A stretch of DNA of 64,000 bases from Bradyrhizobium sp. LLZ17 (GTDB lineage: Bacteria; Pseudomonadota; Alphaproteobacteria; Rhizobiales; Xanthobacteraceae), in assembly GCF_041200145.1 (NCBI RefSeq), contig NZ_CP165734.1, forward strand, positions 1,674,001-1,738,000. Direction: 5' to 3'. The notes under the pieces are model-generated. The model made no database searches, had not been told where the DNA came from, and saw only the letters and a program-made list of their open reading frames with translations. A program made the position numbers and the translations under genes. Within the stretch, counting starts at the first letter, position 1. The number at the start of each line of letters is the position of its first letter. Of the stretch, positions 8,101 to 17,394 are shown in pieces.

Positions 8101-8518
8101 GGACTTATCTCCAGGTTCCGTTTGCCGGCAGTGCGCCGTGGTCGTTGTGACGCTGATAACCATGCGCGGTTTCTTCCGTGATGCGCCAAAAACCGAAAAT
8201 GGTTTCATCCTTGCCGGAATTGTTTCGTCGCATCGAAGGCAACGAAACATTCGGCGGAAAACCGCAATGATTTCAGGTCGGTCGCAGCGCAGATCAAAGT
8301 AGCTTGCAAGCTCCCTTCGCGCCAAAAGCGTACCGCGCGCATGCCATTATCATGTGGGCGCCTCAAGCACTTCACATGCATTTTACGTTTCTCTGCTGAA
8401 GAGAGACCCAAACGAGGGCTGGGCTGTCGAACCGGGGGCGTGTCCGTCGACACCCAAGTCATCGAAACCGAGAAGCACCGGATCAGCACCGGGCACATTC
8501 ATTTGAGGGATGGCCAAC
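8101..8518. other. Gene-poor interval between tiny secreted peptide and small plus-strand ORF
   Basis: No convincing gene was found. It holds the promoter side of the minus-strand secreted peptide; open frames on both strands here are rich in Arg and Cys and look like chance frames. Confidence 0.5.
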
Positions 8519-8728
8519 ATGACGGTGGGACATCGCGCAACGGCGCGCGACGCGGCCCAATGGACAGACCGCGCCGATCAACAGCCGGTTCGCAACCGTG
8601 CCGACTCGCCTGGCGAGATGGCGCTGCAATCCGGCCGCGGCTACGAGGCTGCGCCGCAGGCGTTCGTTCGGCTGACCGGCTCACATCTGGCGAAACCGCG
8701 AATCAGCCGCGCGGTCCCCGGTGAGTGA
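8519..8728 (+). CDS. Possible small hypothetical protein
   Basis: An open frame gives 69 residues, beginning MTVGHRATARD, with GAGG about 10 bases upstream of this ATG; an ATG at 8510 is too close to that site. The product is basic and lacks a signal peptide or membrane segment. It is convergent with creA, ending 11 bases before the creA stop. Composition is unremarkable and I recognise no family, so this is a tentative gene. Confidence 0.35.
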   Translation: MTVGHRATARDAAQWTDRADQQPVRNRADSPGEMALQSGRGYEAAPQAFVRLTGSHLAKPRISRAVPGE

Positions 8729-8739
8729 TCGCAAGCGCG

Positions 8740-9288
8740 TCACTGAGTGAAAAAATCGCCGCACTTCTGGACGTTCGCATCAGCCGGTCCCCACGGCATG
8801 ATCGGCACCGTCGAGGTCGAGTTCTTCGGCGAGCCCTCGATCAGCTTGTCTGAATAGACCATGTAAACCAGCACGTTGCGTTTGGCATCGCAGCCGCGCA
8901 CGATTTGCATCTTCTTGAAGAACAGCGAGCGGCGTTCACGGAACATATCGTCGCCCTGCTCCATCTTGTCCTTGAACTTGATGGGCCCGATTTGGCGGCA
9001 AGCCAGCGAGATGTCCGAGACCTCCTCAGCGAGGCCCAGCCAGCCCTTGAAGCCGCCCTTTTCCGGCACGGTGAAATGACAGGCCACGCCCTCGACCTCG
9101 GGGTCGTCGAGGCCATAAGTCGCGAGCTTGTCGTTTGGGCTCATCCATTTGAACACGGTAGAGCGGCGGAAGATCAGATCCGGCTCATCGGCGGCGGATG
9201 CCGACGCCGCTGGCACGGCCAGCAGCAGAAGGAATAAAGCGAAACCTTTCAAGCGGATGCTGGAAAGAGCGGGGAAACGAGATGACAT
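8740..9288 (-). CDS. creA: CreA family periplasmic protein
   Basis: A 182-residue secreted protein whose N-terminus is a signal peptide (hydrophobic LFLLLLAVPAASASAA). The mature part matches the CreA family pattern: VACHFT, SDISLACRQIGPIKF, and MQIVRGCDAKRNVLVYMVYSDKLIEGSPKNS. Paired cysteines (VAC/LAC and RGC/KCG) fit a disulfide-bonded periplasmic fold. CreA is widespread in proteobacteria with no firmly known activity; it is named from the E. coli cre locus, but the regulators of that locus are absent here. The gene is transcribed away from the L,D-transpeptidase that follows. Confidence 0.88.
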   Translation of the reverse strand: MSSRFPALSSIRLKGFALFLLLLAVPAASASAADEPDLIFRRSTVFKWMSPNDKLATYGLDDPEVEGVACHFTVPEKGGFKGWLGLAEEVSDISLACRQIGPIKFKDKMEQGDDMFRERRSLFFKKMQIVRGCDAKRNVLVYMVYSDKLIEGSPKNSTSTVPIMPWGPADANVQKCGDFFTQ

Positions 9289-9484
9289 GCAGTTCTCCGG
9301 TCACAAGTTCCCGCAATGTAGGCATCCGACCGCCCTTCAGGAAGGCGACCGGCAGCCCATCCCGACCGCCGTTTACCGGTCCGTGAGGCTTTTTTGCTAC
9401 GGTTCGGACAAAAGTAGCTGATGGCAGAACTGCCGTGCTGGTGAACGCGTATTCCCTCTGTGAGACTAACGTCTGATTTGGATT

Positions 9485-11173
9485 ATGGATTCGAGGATGA
9501 ATAGCGTGAACGGGTCTGGTTTTTCGGCCAAGCCGGCGCGACTCTGGCAGGTCGCCATTTTGACGGCGGCGGGTGCGTTCGGCACGAGCAGCCAGGCAGA
9601 CGCAGCATTTTATTATTGGCCGGATTATTCCAATGGGGCCTACGGCCTGCAGGAGCGGCGTCCCGAAGCGCCGCGGCAGAAGCCGCAGAAGCGCGGCACG
9701 GCAGCCGGCAAGAAGGACGCCGTCGTCGAAAAGGAAGCCGGCGCGAAGCCGCAGGGGCCGCTGGTCATCGTCGTCTCCATCGAGCGGCAGAAAGTGACCG
9801 TCTACGACTCCAAGGGCGCGTTCGCGGAGTCTCCGGTGTCGAGCGGCATGAAGGGCCACTCCACCCCGATGGGCGTCTTCAGCATCATCCAGAAGCACAA
9901 ATTCCACCATTCCAACATCTACAGCGGCGCGCCGATGCCGTACATGCAGCGGATCACCTGGTCCGGCGTCGCCATGCATGCCGGCGTGCTGCCGGGCTAT
10001 CCGGCCTCGCACGGCTGCATCCGCATGCCGATGGCATTCGCCGTGAAGATGTGGAACTGGACCAAGATGGGCGCGCGCGTGATCGTCACGCCCGGCCAGA
10101 TCGCACCGCAAAGCTTCTCCCATCCGATGCTCGCTTCGCTGCGCGTGCCGCCGCAACCGGCAGCAAGCCTCGAACCTCCGACGAGCGTTGGCGACAAGGC
10201 GGACAAGGGCGCTCCCGACCCCAGTGGCGCGGAAGCCAAGCCGGTCGAGACGAAAACCGCCAGCGCTGACCGCGTGCTCGAGCTGCGCTCCTCGATCGGC
10301 CATACCGTGATGTCGGATGTGACCACGGGCAATGCGCCGGTCCCCGAGGAAGCCGCAGCAGCGAAGGCTGACATCAACTCCGCCGAGGCCACGAGCACCG
10401 GAACAAAACCTTCTGAAGGTGCAGAAACCACCGCGACCACGGACGAGAAGCCCGCCTCCGAGCTCGAGGCTGCCAAATCGGAGCCGACCGATACGCCGAG
10501 GGCTGAAGATCCGAAGACGGAAACGGCAAAGTCCGAACCAGCGAAATCTGAACCAGCCAAGGCTGAGGCGGCCAAGGCTGAAGCGGCGCCTACCGAGAAA
10601 AAGCCCGACGCGGCCGTGACTGCAGCGACACCCGCGCAAGCCGCTTCACCGGAAGCAACGAAAGACCAGGCCCGAATCGCCGATCCCGCGCCCGCCGCAA
10701 AGCCGGATCTGCCGAAGCGCGCCGGACAGATTGCGGTGTTCATCAGCCGCAAGGATTCCAAGCTCTATGTGCGGCAGAATTTTTCGCCGCTGTTCGAGGT
10801 GCCCATCACGATCGCCGCGAGCGACCGGCCGTTGGGCACCCATATCTTCACCGCCGAGGTCGACAAGGCCGACCCCAATGCGCTGCATTGGTCGGTGGTG
10901 TCGCTGCCCGTTGCGGTCCGCTCCGCCGCGCGCGAGAATGATGGTCTCGTGACGCGCCGCCAGCGCGGCGCCACCGTGATCCCCATCGCAGCCAAGCCCG
11001 TCGTCACCCCGGACAGCCCGGCAGAGGCGCTGGACCGCCTCTCGATCCCTGCCGACACAATGGCGAAGATCAGCGAGATGCTGACCACCGGCGGTTCGGT
11101 CATCGTCTCCGACCAGGGCATCAACCAGGGCGAGACCGGCGAAGGCACGGACTTCATCGTCCGCCTGTACTGA
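9485..11173 (+). CDS. L,D-transpeptidase (YkuD) with second degenerate YkuD-like domain
   Basis: The 562-residue product has a signal-like N-terminus, then a catalytic YkuD domain at about residues 90-205 with the SHGCIRMP motif (His176, Cys178). This enzyme class makes 3-3 peptidoglycan cross-links or anchors proteins to the wall in the periplasm. Residues 230-405 are a low-complexity linker rich in Ala, Lys, Glu, Pro and Thr with short AKSEPAK/AKAEAAK repeats. The C-terminal 140 residues begin GQIAVFISRKDSKLYV and include DRPLGTHIFTAEV and GGSVIVSDQG, which mirror the start, middle and last strand of the first domain but lack HGC. An ATG 12 bases downstream is an alternative start. Confidence 0.88.
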   Translation: MDSRMNSVNGSGFSAKPARLWQVAILTAAGAFGTSSQADAAFYYWPDYSNGAYGLQERRPEAPRQKPQKRGTAAGKKDAVVEKEAGAKPQGPLVIVVSIERQKVTVYDSKGAFAESPVSSGMKGHSTPMGVFSIIQKHKFHHSNIYSGAPMPYMQRITWSGVAMHAGVLPGYPASHGCIRMPMAFAVKMWNWTKMGARVIVTPGQIAPQSFSHPMLASLRVPPQPAASLEPPTSVGDKADKGAPDPSGAEAKPVETKTASADRVLELRSSIGHTVMSDVTTGNAPVPEEAAAAKADINSAEATSTGTKPSEGAETTATTDEKPASELEAAKSEPTDTPRAEDPKTETAKSEPAKSEPAKAEAAKAEAAPTEKKPDAAVTAATPAQAASPEATKDQARIADPAPAAKPDLPKRAGQIAVFISRKDSKLYVRQNFSPLFEVPITIAASDRPLGTHIFTAEVDKADPNALHWSVVSLPVAVRSAARENDGLVTRRQRGATVIPIAAKPVVTPDSPAEALDRLSIPADTMAKISEMLTTGGSVIVSDQGINQGETGEGTDFIVRLY

Positions 11174-11181
11174 GCACTTCG

Positions 11182-11199
11182 CCGCGTCAGATAACGCGG
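11182..11199 (+). terminator. Possible hairpin after the L,D-transpeptidase gene
   Basis: CCGCGT and ACGCGG form a 6-base stem with a 6-base loop, starting 9 bases after the stop. The following GTGTTG is only weakly T-rich, so termination efficiency is doubtful. Confidence 0.35.
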
Positions 11200-11265
11200 T
11201 GTTGAGCAGGCCGATCGCAGTGGCGGAGTAAGGTGCATCCCGGATCATGTCGGGGGGACGTCGTC

Positions 11266-11835
11266 ATGCCAAACCGTAGGACAGTGCTCACCACGGCGCT
11301 GCTCGCAGCTGCCACGTCGGCCACGCGCGCGCTGGCCGATGGCGGAATGAGCCGGGTGTCGGCATACGCGTTCTCCTTCCCTGCTCTCTCCGGCGATGAC
11401 ATCCGCCTTGCAGCCTCCACCGGCAAGCCATTGCTGGTCGTGAACACTGCTTCACTCTGCGGCTACACCCCGCAATATGCCGGACTGCAAGAGCTCTGGA
11501 ACGAGTTTCACCAGCGCGGGCTCAGTGTCATCGGCGTGCCGTCGAATGATTTCGGCGGCCAGGAGCCCGGCGGCACCAGCGAGATCTCGGAGACCGCACA
11601 CCACCAATACGGCGTTACCTTCCCAATCGCCGCCAAGGCCATCGTGGTGGGGCCGAAGGCGCACCCGTTCTACAAATGGGCCGCCGAGGCGCGGCCAAGG
11701 GATGTTCCCAAGTGGAACTTCCACAAATACCTGATCGGCCGGGACGGCTATATCGCCGAGGTGTTTCCGTCTGCCGTTGAACCTGCCGACACTCGCATCA
11801 AGACGGCGATTGCCAAGGCGCTGGCCGACAGCTGA
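11266..11835 (+). CDS. Glutathione peroxidase family protein, exported
   Basis: This 189-residue product is a thioredoxin-fold peroxidase. The peroxidatic cysteine lies in NTASLCGYTPQY, the family signature; FGGQEPG supplies the Gln and WNFHKYL the Trp-Asn pair of the active site. Most bacterial GPx proteins of this type use thioredoxin rather than glutathione. The N-terminus MPNRRTVLTTALLAAATSATRALA contains an Arg pair ahead of a hydrophobic stretch, so it looks exported, perhaps by Tat. The ATG at 11266 is preferred to an upstream frame start because GGGGG precedes it by 8-9 bases. It presumably removes hydroperoxides in the periplasm. Confidence 0.88.
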   Translation: MPNRRTVLTTALLAAATSATRALADGGMSRVSAYAFSFPALSGDDIRLAASTGKPLLVVNTASLCGYTPQYAGLQELWNEFHQRGLSVIGVPSNDFGGQEPGGTSEISETAHHQYGVTFPIAAKAIVVGPKAHPFYKWAAEARPRDVPKWNFHKYLIGRDGYIAEVFPSAVEPADTRIKTAIAKALADS

Positions 11836-12015
11836 TGCGGCGCTTGCAAAGCAGGCTTGAGCGTACAGGCTTGGGCACAATCGTCACGAAGCGCCAAACA
11901 GGCGTTGCAATGGCGATGGACCACCATCTAGGCTAGGATATCTGGGGCAGGAGTGGTTCTGCCGGAGGCGAAAAAGCCGCGGCCGAACAACGGGATCAAT
12001 CTCGAGGACAACACG

Positions 12016-13020
12016 ATGCGTGTGGCGGCAGGACTGATTTTAGCGAGTGCGATGTCTTTGGCGATGACAGGCGCAGCATGGTCGCAGACGCCAGCCGCGA
12101 AACCCGCGGCGGCGACGCAAGCAGTACCAGCTGCAGCGCCCGCTGCCGCCGCGCCGGCGGCAGCCCCCGCACCGCAGGCCGCAATCGCCAATCCGCCTCC
12201 GCCGCAACAGCCTCCGCAGCCGGCGCGCGCCGCCTGCAACAATCCGAATGCGCTCGGCGTCGCCCGCACCGTCGAGATCGACACAACCGGCGGCCCTGGC
12301 TTCGGCTTCGAGCACTTCAAGGAGCTCGACTTCCTGCGCGACCACGAGGTGGTGCTGACCTTCGACGACGGCCCCTGGCCGCGCAACACGCCCGCGGTGC
12401 TGAAGGCCCTCGCAGACCAGTGCACCACCGGCATCTTCTTTCCGATCGGTCTGCACTCGACTTACGAGCCAGAGATCCTGAAGCAGGTCTACGCGGCGGG
12501 CCACACGGTCGGCGCGCATACCTGGTCGCATGCCAATCTCAACAACAAGAAGCTCACCGAGCAGCAGAGGAAGGACGAGATCGAGAAGGGCTTCTCGGCG
12601 GTGAAATGGGCGCTGGGCGGCATCTCGCCCTCGCCGTTCTTCCGCTTCCCGGCGCTCCAGCATCCGCCGGAAATGGTCACCTATCTCGGCAACCGCAACA
12701 TCGCGATCTTCTCCTGCGACCTCGACTCGTTCGACTTCAAGGCCTCCAAGCCCGAGAAGGTGATCGACACCGTGATGAAGAAGCTCGACAAGCTGGGCAA
12801 GGGCATCATCCTGATGCACGACTTCCAGAAGCACACTGCGGAAGCGCTGCCTGAGCTTCTGAACCGCCTCAAGGCCGGTGGCTTCAAGGTGGTAGCGATG
12901 CGCGCCAAAGCGCCCGTCTCGACGTTGCCCGAATACGACCAGGAGCTGCTCAAGGACGTCAAGCTGCCGACGGTCAGCACACGGCCGGTCAATTCCGTTG
13001 TGACCACTGTTACCGAATAG
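12016..13020 (+). CDS. NodB-type polysaccharide deacetylase
   Basis: The 334-residue product starts at the ATG at 12016 (GAGGACA upstream) and has a signal peptide ending near WSQ. A 50-residue Ala/Pro-rich stretch follows, then a NodB domain at about 110-310. Motif 1 is TFDDGPWPRNT (residues 115-125), motif 2 HTWSHANL (His168, His172) and motif 3 FFRFPA; together they hold the catalytic Asp and the metal triad. The family removes acetyl groups from chitin oligomers, peptidoglycan or other glycans outside the cytoplasm. It is followed after 7 bases by a reductase-fold gene, so the two may be co-transcribed. The substrate is unknown. Confidence 0.88.
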   Translation: MRVAAGLILASAMSLAMTGAAWSQTPAAKPAAATQAVPAAAPAAAAPAAAPAPQAAIANPPPPQQPPQPARAACNNPNALGVARTVEIDTTGGPGFGFEHFKELDFLRDHEVVLTFDDGPWPRNTPAVLKALADQCTTGIFFPIGLHSTYEPEILKQVYAAGHTVGAHTWSHANLNNKKLTEQQRKDEIEKGFSAVKWALGGISPSPFFRFPALQHPPEMVTYLGNRNIAIFSCDLDSFDFKASKPEKVIDTVMKKLDKLGKGIILMHDFQKHTAEALPELLNRLKAGGFKVVAMRAKAPVSTLPEYDQELLKDVKLPTVSTRPVNSVVTTVTE

Positions 13021-13027
13021 TCGGCAA

Positions 13028-13582
13028 TTGTCTTTCCGCTTCGAAGCTTACGTTATCGTCTCCGCGGACGGCATGCTCGCCGACGCGGATCATGTGATGC
13101 CCCAGAGCCTGAAGTTCGCGGGCGACAAGCGCTTCTTCGAGCAGTCGCTCGACCGTGCCGCGCTGATCGTGCACGGCCGCAACTCGTATGAACAGCAGCC
13201 GAACTCGCCGAAGCGCAAGCGGCTGATCCTGACCCGCAAAATCGCCGCCCTTACCGTTGATCCGGAAATGCCGAACGCGACACTTTGGAATCCGGCTGAC
13301 GCGAGCTTCGAGGAAGCCTGTGCCTTTGCCGACGTGTCGGCCGGCACCGTCGCGATCATCGGCGGCCCCCTGGTCTTCGATCTGTTCATGGACCGCTACG
13401 ACACGTTCTGGCTGTCGGAAGCCCCCCATGTCCGCCTGCCCGGCGGCGAAGGCTGTTTCGTCGACGTGCCGGCGCGGACACCTCAGGAGGTGCTGACTTC
13501 TCACGGGATGAAAGCGGGTGCGCCCTACGTGCTCGACGCGGCACATGACGTGACCGTCACGCCGTGGCGTCGGGTTGGTTAG
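13028..13582 (+). CDS. Dihydrofolate reductase / RibD C-terminal-like protein
   Basis: The 184-residue product belongs to the DHFR-like family of NADPH-dependent reductases. The N-terminal strand reads RFEAYVIVSADGMLAD, and IIGGPLVFDLFMDRYDTFWLSE in the second half matches the nucleotide-binding GG and following helix. The start is uncommon: TTG at 13028 fits the fold's N-terminus, because the next in-frame ATG at 13073 would remove the first strand. It begins 7 bases after the deacetylase stop, suggesting coupled expression. Whether it reduces a pteridine or a ribitylamino precursor cannot be decided. Confidence 0.72.
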   Translation: MSFRFEAYVIVSADGMLADADHVMPQSLKFAGDKRFFEQSLDRAALIVHGRNSYEQQPNSPKRKRLILTRKIAALTVDPEMPNATLWNPADASFEEACAFADVSAGTVAIIGGPLVFDLFMDRYDTFWLSEAPHVRLPGGEGCFVDVPARTPQEVLTSHGMKAGAPYVLDAAHDVTVTPWRRVG

Positions 13583-13583
13583 C

Positions 13584-13607
13584 AGAGCCCTTGGGGCTCT
13601 CGTTTCT
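13584..13607 (+). terminator. Rho-independent terminator after the deacetylase/reductase pair
   Basis: A perfect 7-base stem, AGAGCCC and GGGCTCT with a 3-base loop, begins one base after the stop codon and is followed by CGTTTCT. Compact geometry and the partial T run support termination. Confidence 0.65.
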
Positions 13608-13796
13608 ACAAAAAACTCGAAAACAACCCCATGCAAAGTAGCCAAGTCCTTCTCGGCACAGCGATTTCGGGTTTTTCGAATGCGACTTGACCCGTCGGGC
13701 AAAACAGGCGCAAGATAGCATCATGGCAGCGCATGGGGTGGGCCGAGCTCTGTGGCCGAGAGCGAGGCTCACCAGCCATAGCGCACGACGCCCGCT

Positions 13797-14249
13797 CTAC
13801 ACGTCTCCGTACGCCGCTTCGACCGGGCGCGTGGCGCGGCCGTAGCCCATGATCATGAACAGCGCGCCGATAATCGAGAGATTCTTCAGCGCATCGATCA
13901 CCATCGCCGCATTGTCAGGTGCCGCCTGATTCCAGAAATCGGAGAACAGGACGGTCGAGACCGCGATGTAGATCACCATCAGCATCGCGAAGAACCGCGC
14001 GCCGAAATTCAGCGCGATCATCAGCCCTGCGATGATCTCGAGCACGCCGACCGAGATCGCCAGCAGCTGCGGCGTGGTCATGGCGGTCACCGCCTCGATC
14101 TGTTTGGCGTAAGGCGCGATCTGCTCGGGCACCACGACCTTGGTGGCGATGAAATCGGCGGTCGCCTGGATCGCGAACAGCTTGGTGGCGCCCGTATAGA
14201 TGAACAGCACGGCGAACAGGATCCGCCCGAAAGTCACGAACGCTGGCAT
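13797..14249 (-). CDS. DoxX family membrane protein
   Basis: The 150-residue protein has four predicted membrane helices, at about residues 5-25, 55-75, 80-105 and 118-138. It shows the DoxX pattern: GRILFAVLFIYTGATKLF at the N-terminus and GVLEIIAGLMIALNFGARFFA in the middle. DoxX-type proteins sit in the inner membrane and are linked to redox and thiol stress, but a precise biochemical role is not established. It stands alone on the minus strand, with a large palindromic repeat before it. Confidence 0.8.
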   Translation of the reverse strand: MPAFVTFGRILFAVLFIYTGATKLFAIQATADFIATKVVVPEQIAPYAKQIEAVTAMTTPQLLAISVGVLEIIAGLMIALNFGARFFAMLMVIYIAVSTVLFSDFWNQAAPDNAAMVIDALKNLSIIGALFMIMGYGRATRPVEAAYGDV

Positions 14250-14383
14250 GATCGGCCTCTTGGCTCAGGCTTTTTGAATCGGCGTCTTGACGAAACTATC
14301 GACCGATTATGATGAGTCGTGCGCCGGTTTACAAACAGGGAAATGGCGAAGTGCAGGCAATTCAAAGTTGGTAGAGCACAACT

Positions 14384-14540
14384 TCCCCTCTCCCCTTGTC
14401 GGAGAGGGTGGCTCGCCGCCTCGCGGCGAGACGGGTGAGGGGTTTCTATCGGCACGGAGAACCCTCTCACGATCTCGATTCTGCGGAGAGAACCCCTCAT
14501 CCGGCGCTTCGCGCCACCTTCTCTCACAAGGGGAGAAGGG
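14384..14540. repeat. RIME-like double-palindrome repeat, family B, copy 1
   Basis: A roughly 157-base intergenic element with arms CCCCTCTCCCCTTGT... and ...ACAAGGGGAGAAGGG. It contains two inner hairpins: GCTCGCCGCCTCGCGGCGAG and the GGCGCTTCGCGCC-type stem. The sequence ACCCCTCATCC with its inverse GGGTGAGGGGT links the two halves. The layout of two large palindromes in a mosaic resembles rhizobial intergenic mosaic elements. A related shorter element lies at 17311-17377. It occupies the gap between doxX and the malic enzyme gene and probably forms structured RNA if transcribed. Confidence 0.8.
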
Positions 14541-14571
14541 AATGCACTTCCAGCGTGGCCACAGCCAATTC

Positions 14572-16881
14572 TCAGGTAAACAACGTCGGCTGCTGCCGCG
14601 CCGCACGCTCCTGGGCTTCCACCACGGCGACTGCGGTCATGTTGAGGATGCCGCGGGCGGTCACGGACGGGGTGAGGATGTGCGCGGGGCGCGCCGGGCC
14701 GATCAGGATCGGGCCGACGGGAAGTGCGTCCGCCAGCGACTTGATCATCTGGTAGGCCACGTTGGCGGTGTCCAGCGTCGGCATGATCATGATGTTGGCC
14801 TCGCCCTCCAGCTTGGAGTGCGGCAGCACCATTTTCCGCGCCGCGGCGGAGAGCGCGGTGTCGCCCTGCATCTCGCCGTCAGCCTCGATCTCCGGATGCT
14901 TCTCCTTCAGGAGCTGGGTCGCCCGCCGCATCTTGCGCGAGGAATCGGTGTCGTAGCTGCCGAAATCCGAATGCGAAACAAAGGCGACCTTCGGCTTGAT
15001 GTTGAAGCGCTGGACGTGGATTGCCGCAAGCGAAGCGATCTCGGCAAGTTCTTCCGCGCTTGGATTGGGGCGAACTTGCGTATCCGCAATGAAGAAGGCG
15101 CCCTTGCTGGTGATCAGCAGCGCCAACGCCGCATAGTCGCTGACGCCAGCCGAGAAGCCGACGATCTCGCGGACATGACGTAGATGGCTCATGTAACGGC
15201 CCTCGACGCCGCAGAGCATGGCGTCCGCCTCCCCGCGCACGACCGCGAGCGCCGCGATCACCGTGTTGTTGGTGCGCACCACCGTGCGTGCCGCATCCGG
15301 CGTGACACCGCGGCGGCCGGCGACCTCGACATAGGATTGCACATAGGAGCGATAGCGCGGATCGTCCTCGGGATTGACGAGGTCAAAATCCTTGCCGGCC
15401 CTGATCAACAAACCGAAGCGCTTGATGCGCGCCTCCACCACCGACGGGCGGCCGACCAGGATGGGACGCGCCAGATTCTCCTCGAGCACGACTTGCGTGG
15501 CGCGCAACACGCGCTCGTCCTCGCCTTCGGCATAGATCACGCGCACCGGCTGGGTCTTGGCCTTCGCGAACATCGGCTTCATCACAAGGCCGGAGCGGAA
15601 GGCGAAGCGCTCCAACAGCGCGGTGTATTCGTCGAAGTTGGTGATGGGGCGGGTCGCAACGCCCGATTCCATCGCTGCCTTGGCGACGGCGGGGGAGATG
15701 CGCAGGATCAGCCGCGGATCGAACGGGCTGGGGATCAGCGAGCCCGGGCCAAAGCCCTGGGTCTCTCCGGTGTCGAAACCTTGCGCCACCGCATCCGACG
15801 GTGCCTCGCGCGCGAGCTGCGCGATGGCTTCGACCGCGGCGTGCTTCATCTCCTCGTTGATCGCGGTGGCGCCGACGTCGAGCGCGCCGCGGAAGATGAA
15901 GGGAAAGCAGAGGACGTTGTTGACCTGATTCGGATAGTCGGAGCGTCCGGTGCAGATCATCGCGTCGGGGCGGGCTTTCCGCGCCTCCTCCGGCATGATC
16001 TCCGGCGTCGGGTTCGCGAGCGCCATGATCAGGGGCTTGTCGCCCATCGCCTTGGCCATCTCCGGCTTGAGCACGCCCGGTGCCGAAAGCCCGATGAAGA
16101 TATCGGCGCCGCCGATGACGTCGGCGAGCGTGCGCTTGTCGGTCTTCTGCGCATAGACCGCCTTCCAACGGTCCATCGTGGTGTTGCGGCCCTCGTGCAC
16201 GAGGCCGTCGATGTCGCAGACCCAGATGTTCTTGCGCTGCGCGCCCATCGAGACCAGGAGATTGAGCGTCGCGAGCGCCGCGGCCCCTGCGCCCGACGCC
16301 ACGATCTTGACCTCCGACAGCTTCTTGCCGTTCAGCCGCAGTCCGTTGGTGATGGCGGCGGCGACGATGATGGCGGTGCCGTGCTGGTCGTCATGAAAGA
16401 CCGGGATCTTCATGCGTTCCTTCAGCTGCGTCTCGATCTCGAAGCATTCCGGTCCGCGGATGTCTTCGAGATTGATGCCGCCGAAGGTCGGCTCAAGTGC
16501 GGCCACCGTCTCAACCACGCGCTCGATGGTATCGGCGGCGATCTCGATGTCGAACACGTCGATGCCTGCGAATTTCTTGAACAGGACCGCCTTGCCCTCC
16601 ATCACGGGCTTCGAGGCCAGCGGACCGATATTGCCGAGGCCGAGCACCGCGGTGCCGTTCGAGACCACGGCGACCAGATTGGAGCGGATCGTCAGGGTCG
16701 CCGCTTCCGCCGGGTTCTTGGCGATCTCCATACAGGCGGCGGCAACGCCCGGCGAATAGGCCAGCGCGAGGTCGCGCTGGTTGGCCAGCGGCTTGCTTGC
16801 CTGGATCTCGAGCTTTCCGGGACGCGGCAGCCGATGATAGGCCAGCGCCGCTTGGTGGAGATCATCAGAATAGGACGACAT
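14572..16881 (-). CDS. maeB: NADP-dependent malic enzyme with phosphotransacetylase-like domain
   Basis: The 769-residue product is a typical MaeB: residues 1 to about 430 are the malic enzyme and the remainder a phosphotransacetylase-like regulatory domain. Motifs include [38 protein letters not shown] and [13 protein letters not shown] (nucleotide site) in the first part, and [14 protein letters not shown] plus [18 protein letters not shown] in the second. It decarboxylates malate to pyruvate with NADPH production, joining C4-acid catabolism to acetyl-CoA supply; in nitrogen-fixing relatives such enzymes support dicarboxylate use. The C-terminal domain usually lacks Pta activity and binds acetyl-CoA. 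It stands alone between repeat-rich gaps. Confidence 0.95.
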   Translation of the reverse strand: MSSYSDDLHQAALAYHRLPRPGKLEIQASKPLANQRDLALAYSPGVAAACMEIAKNPAEAATLTIRSNLVAVVSNGTAVLGLGNIGPLASKPVMEGKAVLFKKFAGIDVFDIEIAADTIERVVETVAALEPTFGGINLEDIRGPECFEIETQLKERMKIPVFHDDQHGTAIIVAAAITNGLRLNGKKLSEVKIVASGAGAAALATLNLLVSMGAQRKNIWVCDIDGLVHEGRNTTMDRWKAVYAQKTDKRTLADVIGGADIFIGLSAPGVLKPEMAKAMGDKPLIMALANPTPEIMPEEARKARPDAMICTGRSDYPNQVNNVLCFPFIFRGALDVGATAINEEMKHAAVEAIAQLAREAPSDAVAQGFDTGETQGFGPGSLIPSPFDPRLILRISPAVAKAAMESGVATRPITNFDEYTALLERFAFRSGLVMKPMFAKAKTQPVRVIYAEGEDERVLRATQVVLEENLARPILVGRPSVVEARIKRFGLLIRAGKDFDLVNPEDDPRYRSYVQSYVEVAGRRGVTPDAARTVVRTNNTVIAALAVVRGEADAMLCGVEGRYMSHLRHVREIVGFSAGVSDYAALALLITSKGAFFIADTQVRPNPSAEELAEIASLAAIHVQRFNIKPKVAFVSHSDFGSYDTDSSRKMRRATQLLKEKHPEIEADGEMQGDTALSAAARKMVLPHSKLEGEANIMIMPTLDTANVAYQMIKSLADALPVGPILIGPARPAHILTPSVTARGILNMTAVAVVEAQERAARQQPTLFT

Positions 16882-17189
16882 GCGGTGTCTCGCCTCGCGT
16901 TACCGGCCTCAAACTACGTTTCCTGACCGGCCTGTCGCGGGGCTCGCGGTATTCCGGGTCATGGAAACGGGATGAAGCACGCCCGGCGCCCCGGTGGCAA
17001 CATCCGATTGCGTCCCCATCAACAGACCGCGCGGTCAAACGTTTGAAATCCATAGCTATCGCTGGACCGCACACGGCTCTGCGAATATGGCAGGTTGCAC
17101 GGTGCACAACAGGCAACGAGGCATCGACCGGGCTGTAAGAGTACCCGCCAGGCGAATGCCAGAGGGGCTCACGGACCATCGTCATGCTC

Positions 17190-17269
17190 CGTCATTGCGA
17201 GCGAAGCGAAGCAATCCAGAGTCCCTCCGCGCAAAGATTCTGGATTGCTTCGCTTCGCTCGCAATGACG
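17190..17269. repeat. Palindromic intergenic repeat, family A, copy 2
   Basis: An 80-base copy with arms CGTCATTGCGAGCGAAGCG and CGCTTCGCTCGCAATGACG. The core GAAGCAATCCAGA and its inverse TCTGGATTGCTTC are both kept. This is the most symmetric of the three copies in the window (compare 3510-3597 and 22410-22496). Confidence 0.88.
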
Positions 17270-17310
17270 ATGTGGAGGAGCTGGCGCAATATCAGCCGGA
17301 TTGACCGCGG

Positions 17311-17377
17311 AGAGTCCCCCTCACCCGCCTCGCATCTTCGATGCGATGCGGCCTCTCCCCGCAGCGGGGAGAGGCGA
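17311..17377. repeat. Short family B-related palindromic repeat
   Basis: About 67 bases containing GTCCCCCTCACCCG, a small CGCATC-TTC-GATGCG hairpin, and the strong palindrome GCCTCTCCCCGCAGCGGGGAGAGGC at its right end. It resembles a shortened version of the 14384-14540 element. The strong hairpin lies just past the aspS stop in the direction of transcription and may stabilise that transcript's 3' end. Confidence 0.65.
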
Positions 17378-17394
17378 AGAGCGCGGCAGCAGCC

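Larger units (their letters stand above)
16882..17394. other. Repeat-rich intergenic region between maeB and aspS
   Basis: This 513-base gap holds one family A palindrome (17190-17269) and one family B relative (17311-17377). No credible coding frame was found; the frames across it are chance products of the palindromes. It includes the promoter side of maeB. Confidence 0.7.

Noticed and set aside
8205..8498. 97-codon minus-strand frame upstream of the tiny secreted peptide
   Set aside because: There is no ribosome site, composition is atypical, and it covers the likely promoter of the next gene.
8341..8724. 127-codon plus-strand frame
   Set aside because: Arg-rich with no ribosome site, and it overlaps the better small ORF at 8519 in another frame.
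15184..16926. 580-codon open frame on the plus strand opposite maeB
   Set aside because: It is antisense to a well-supported malic enzyme and rich in Arg, His and Asp, typical of antisense frames in GC-rich DNA.
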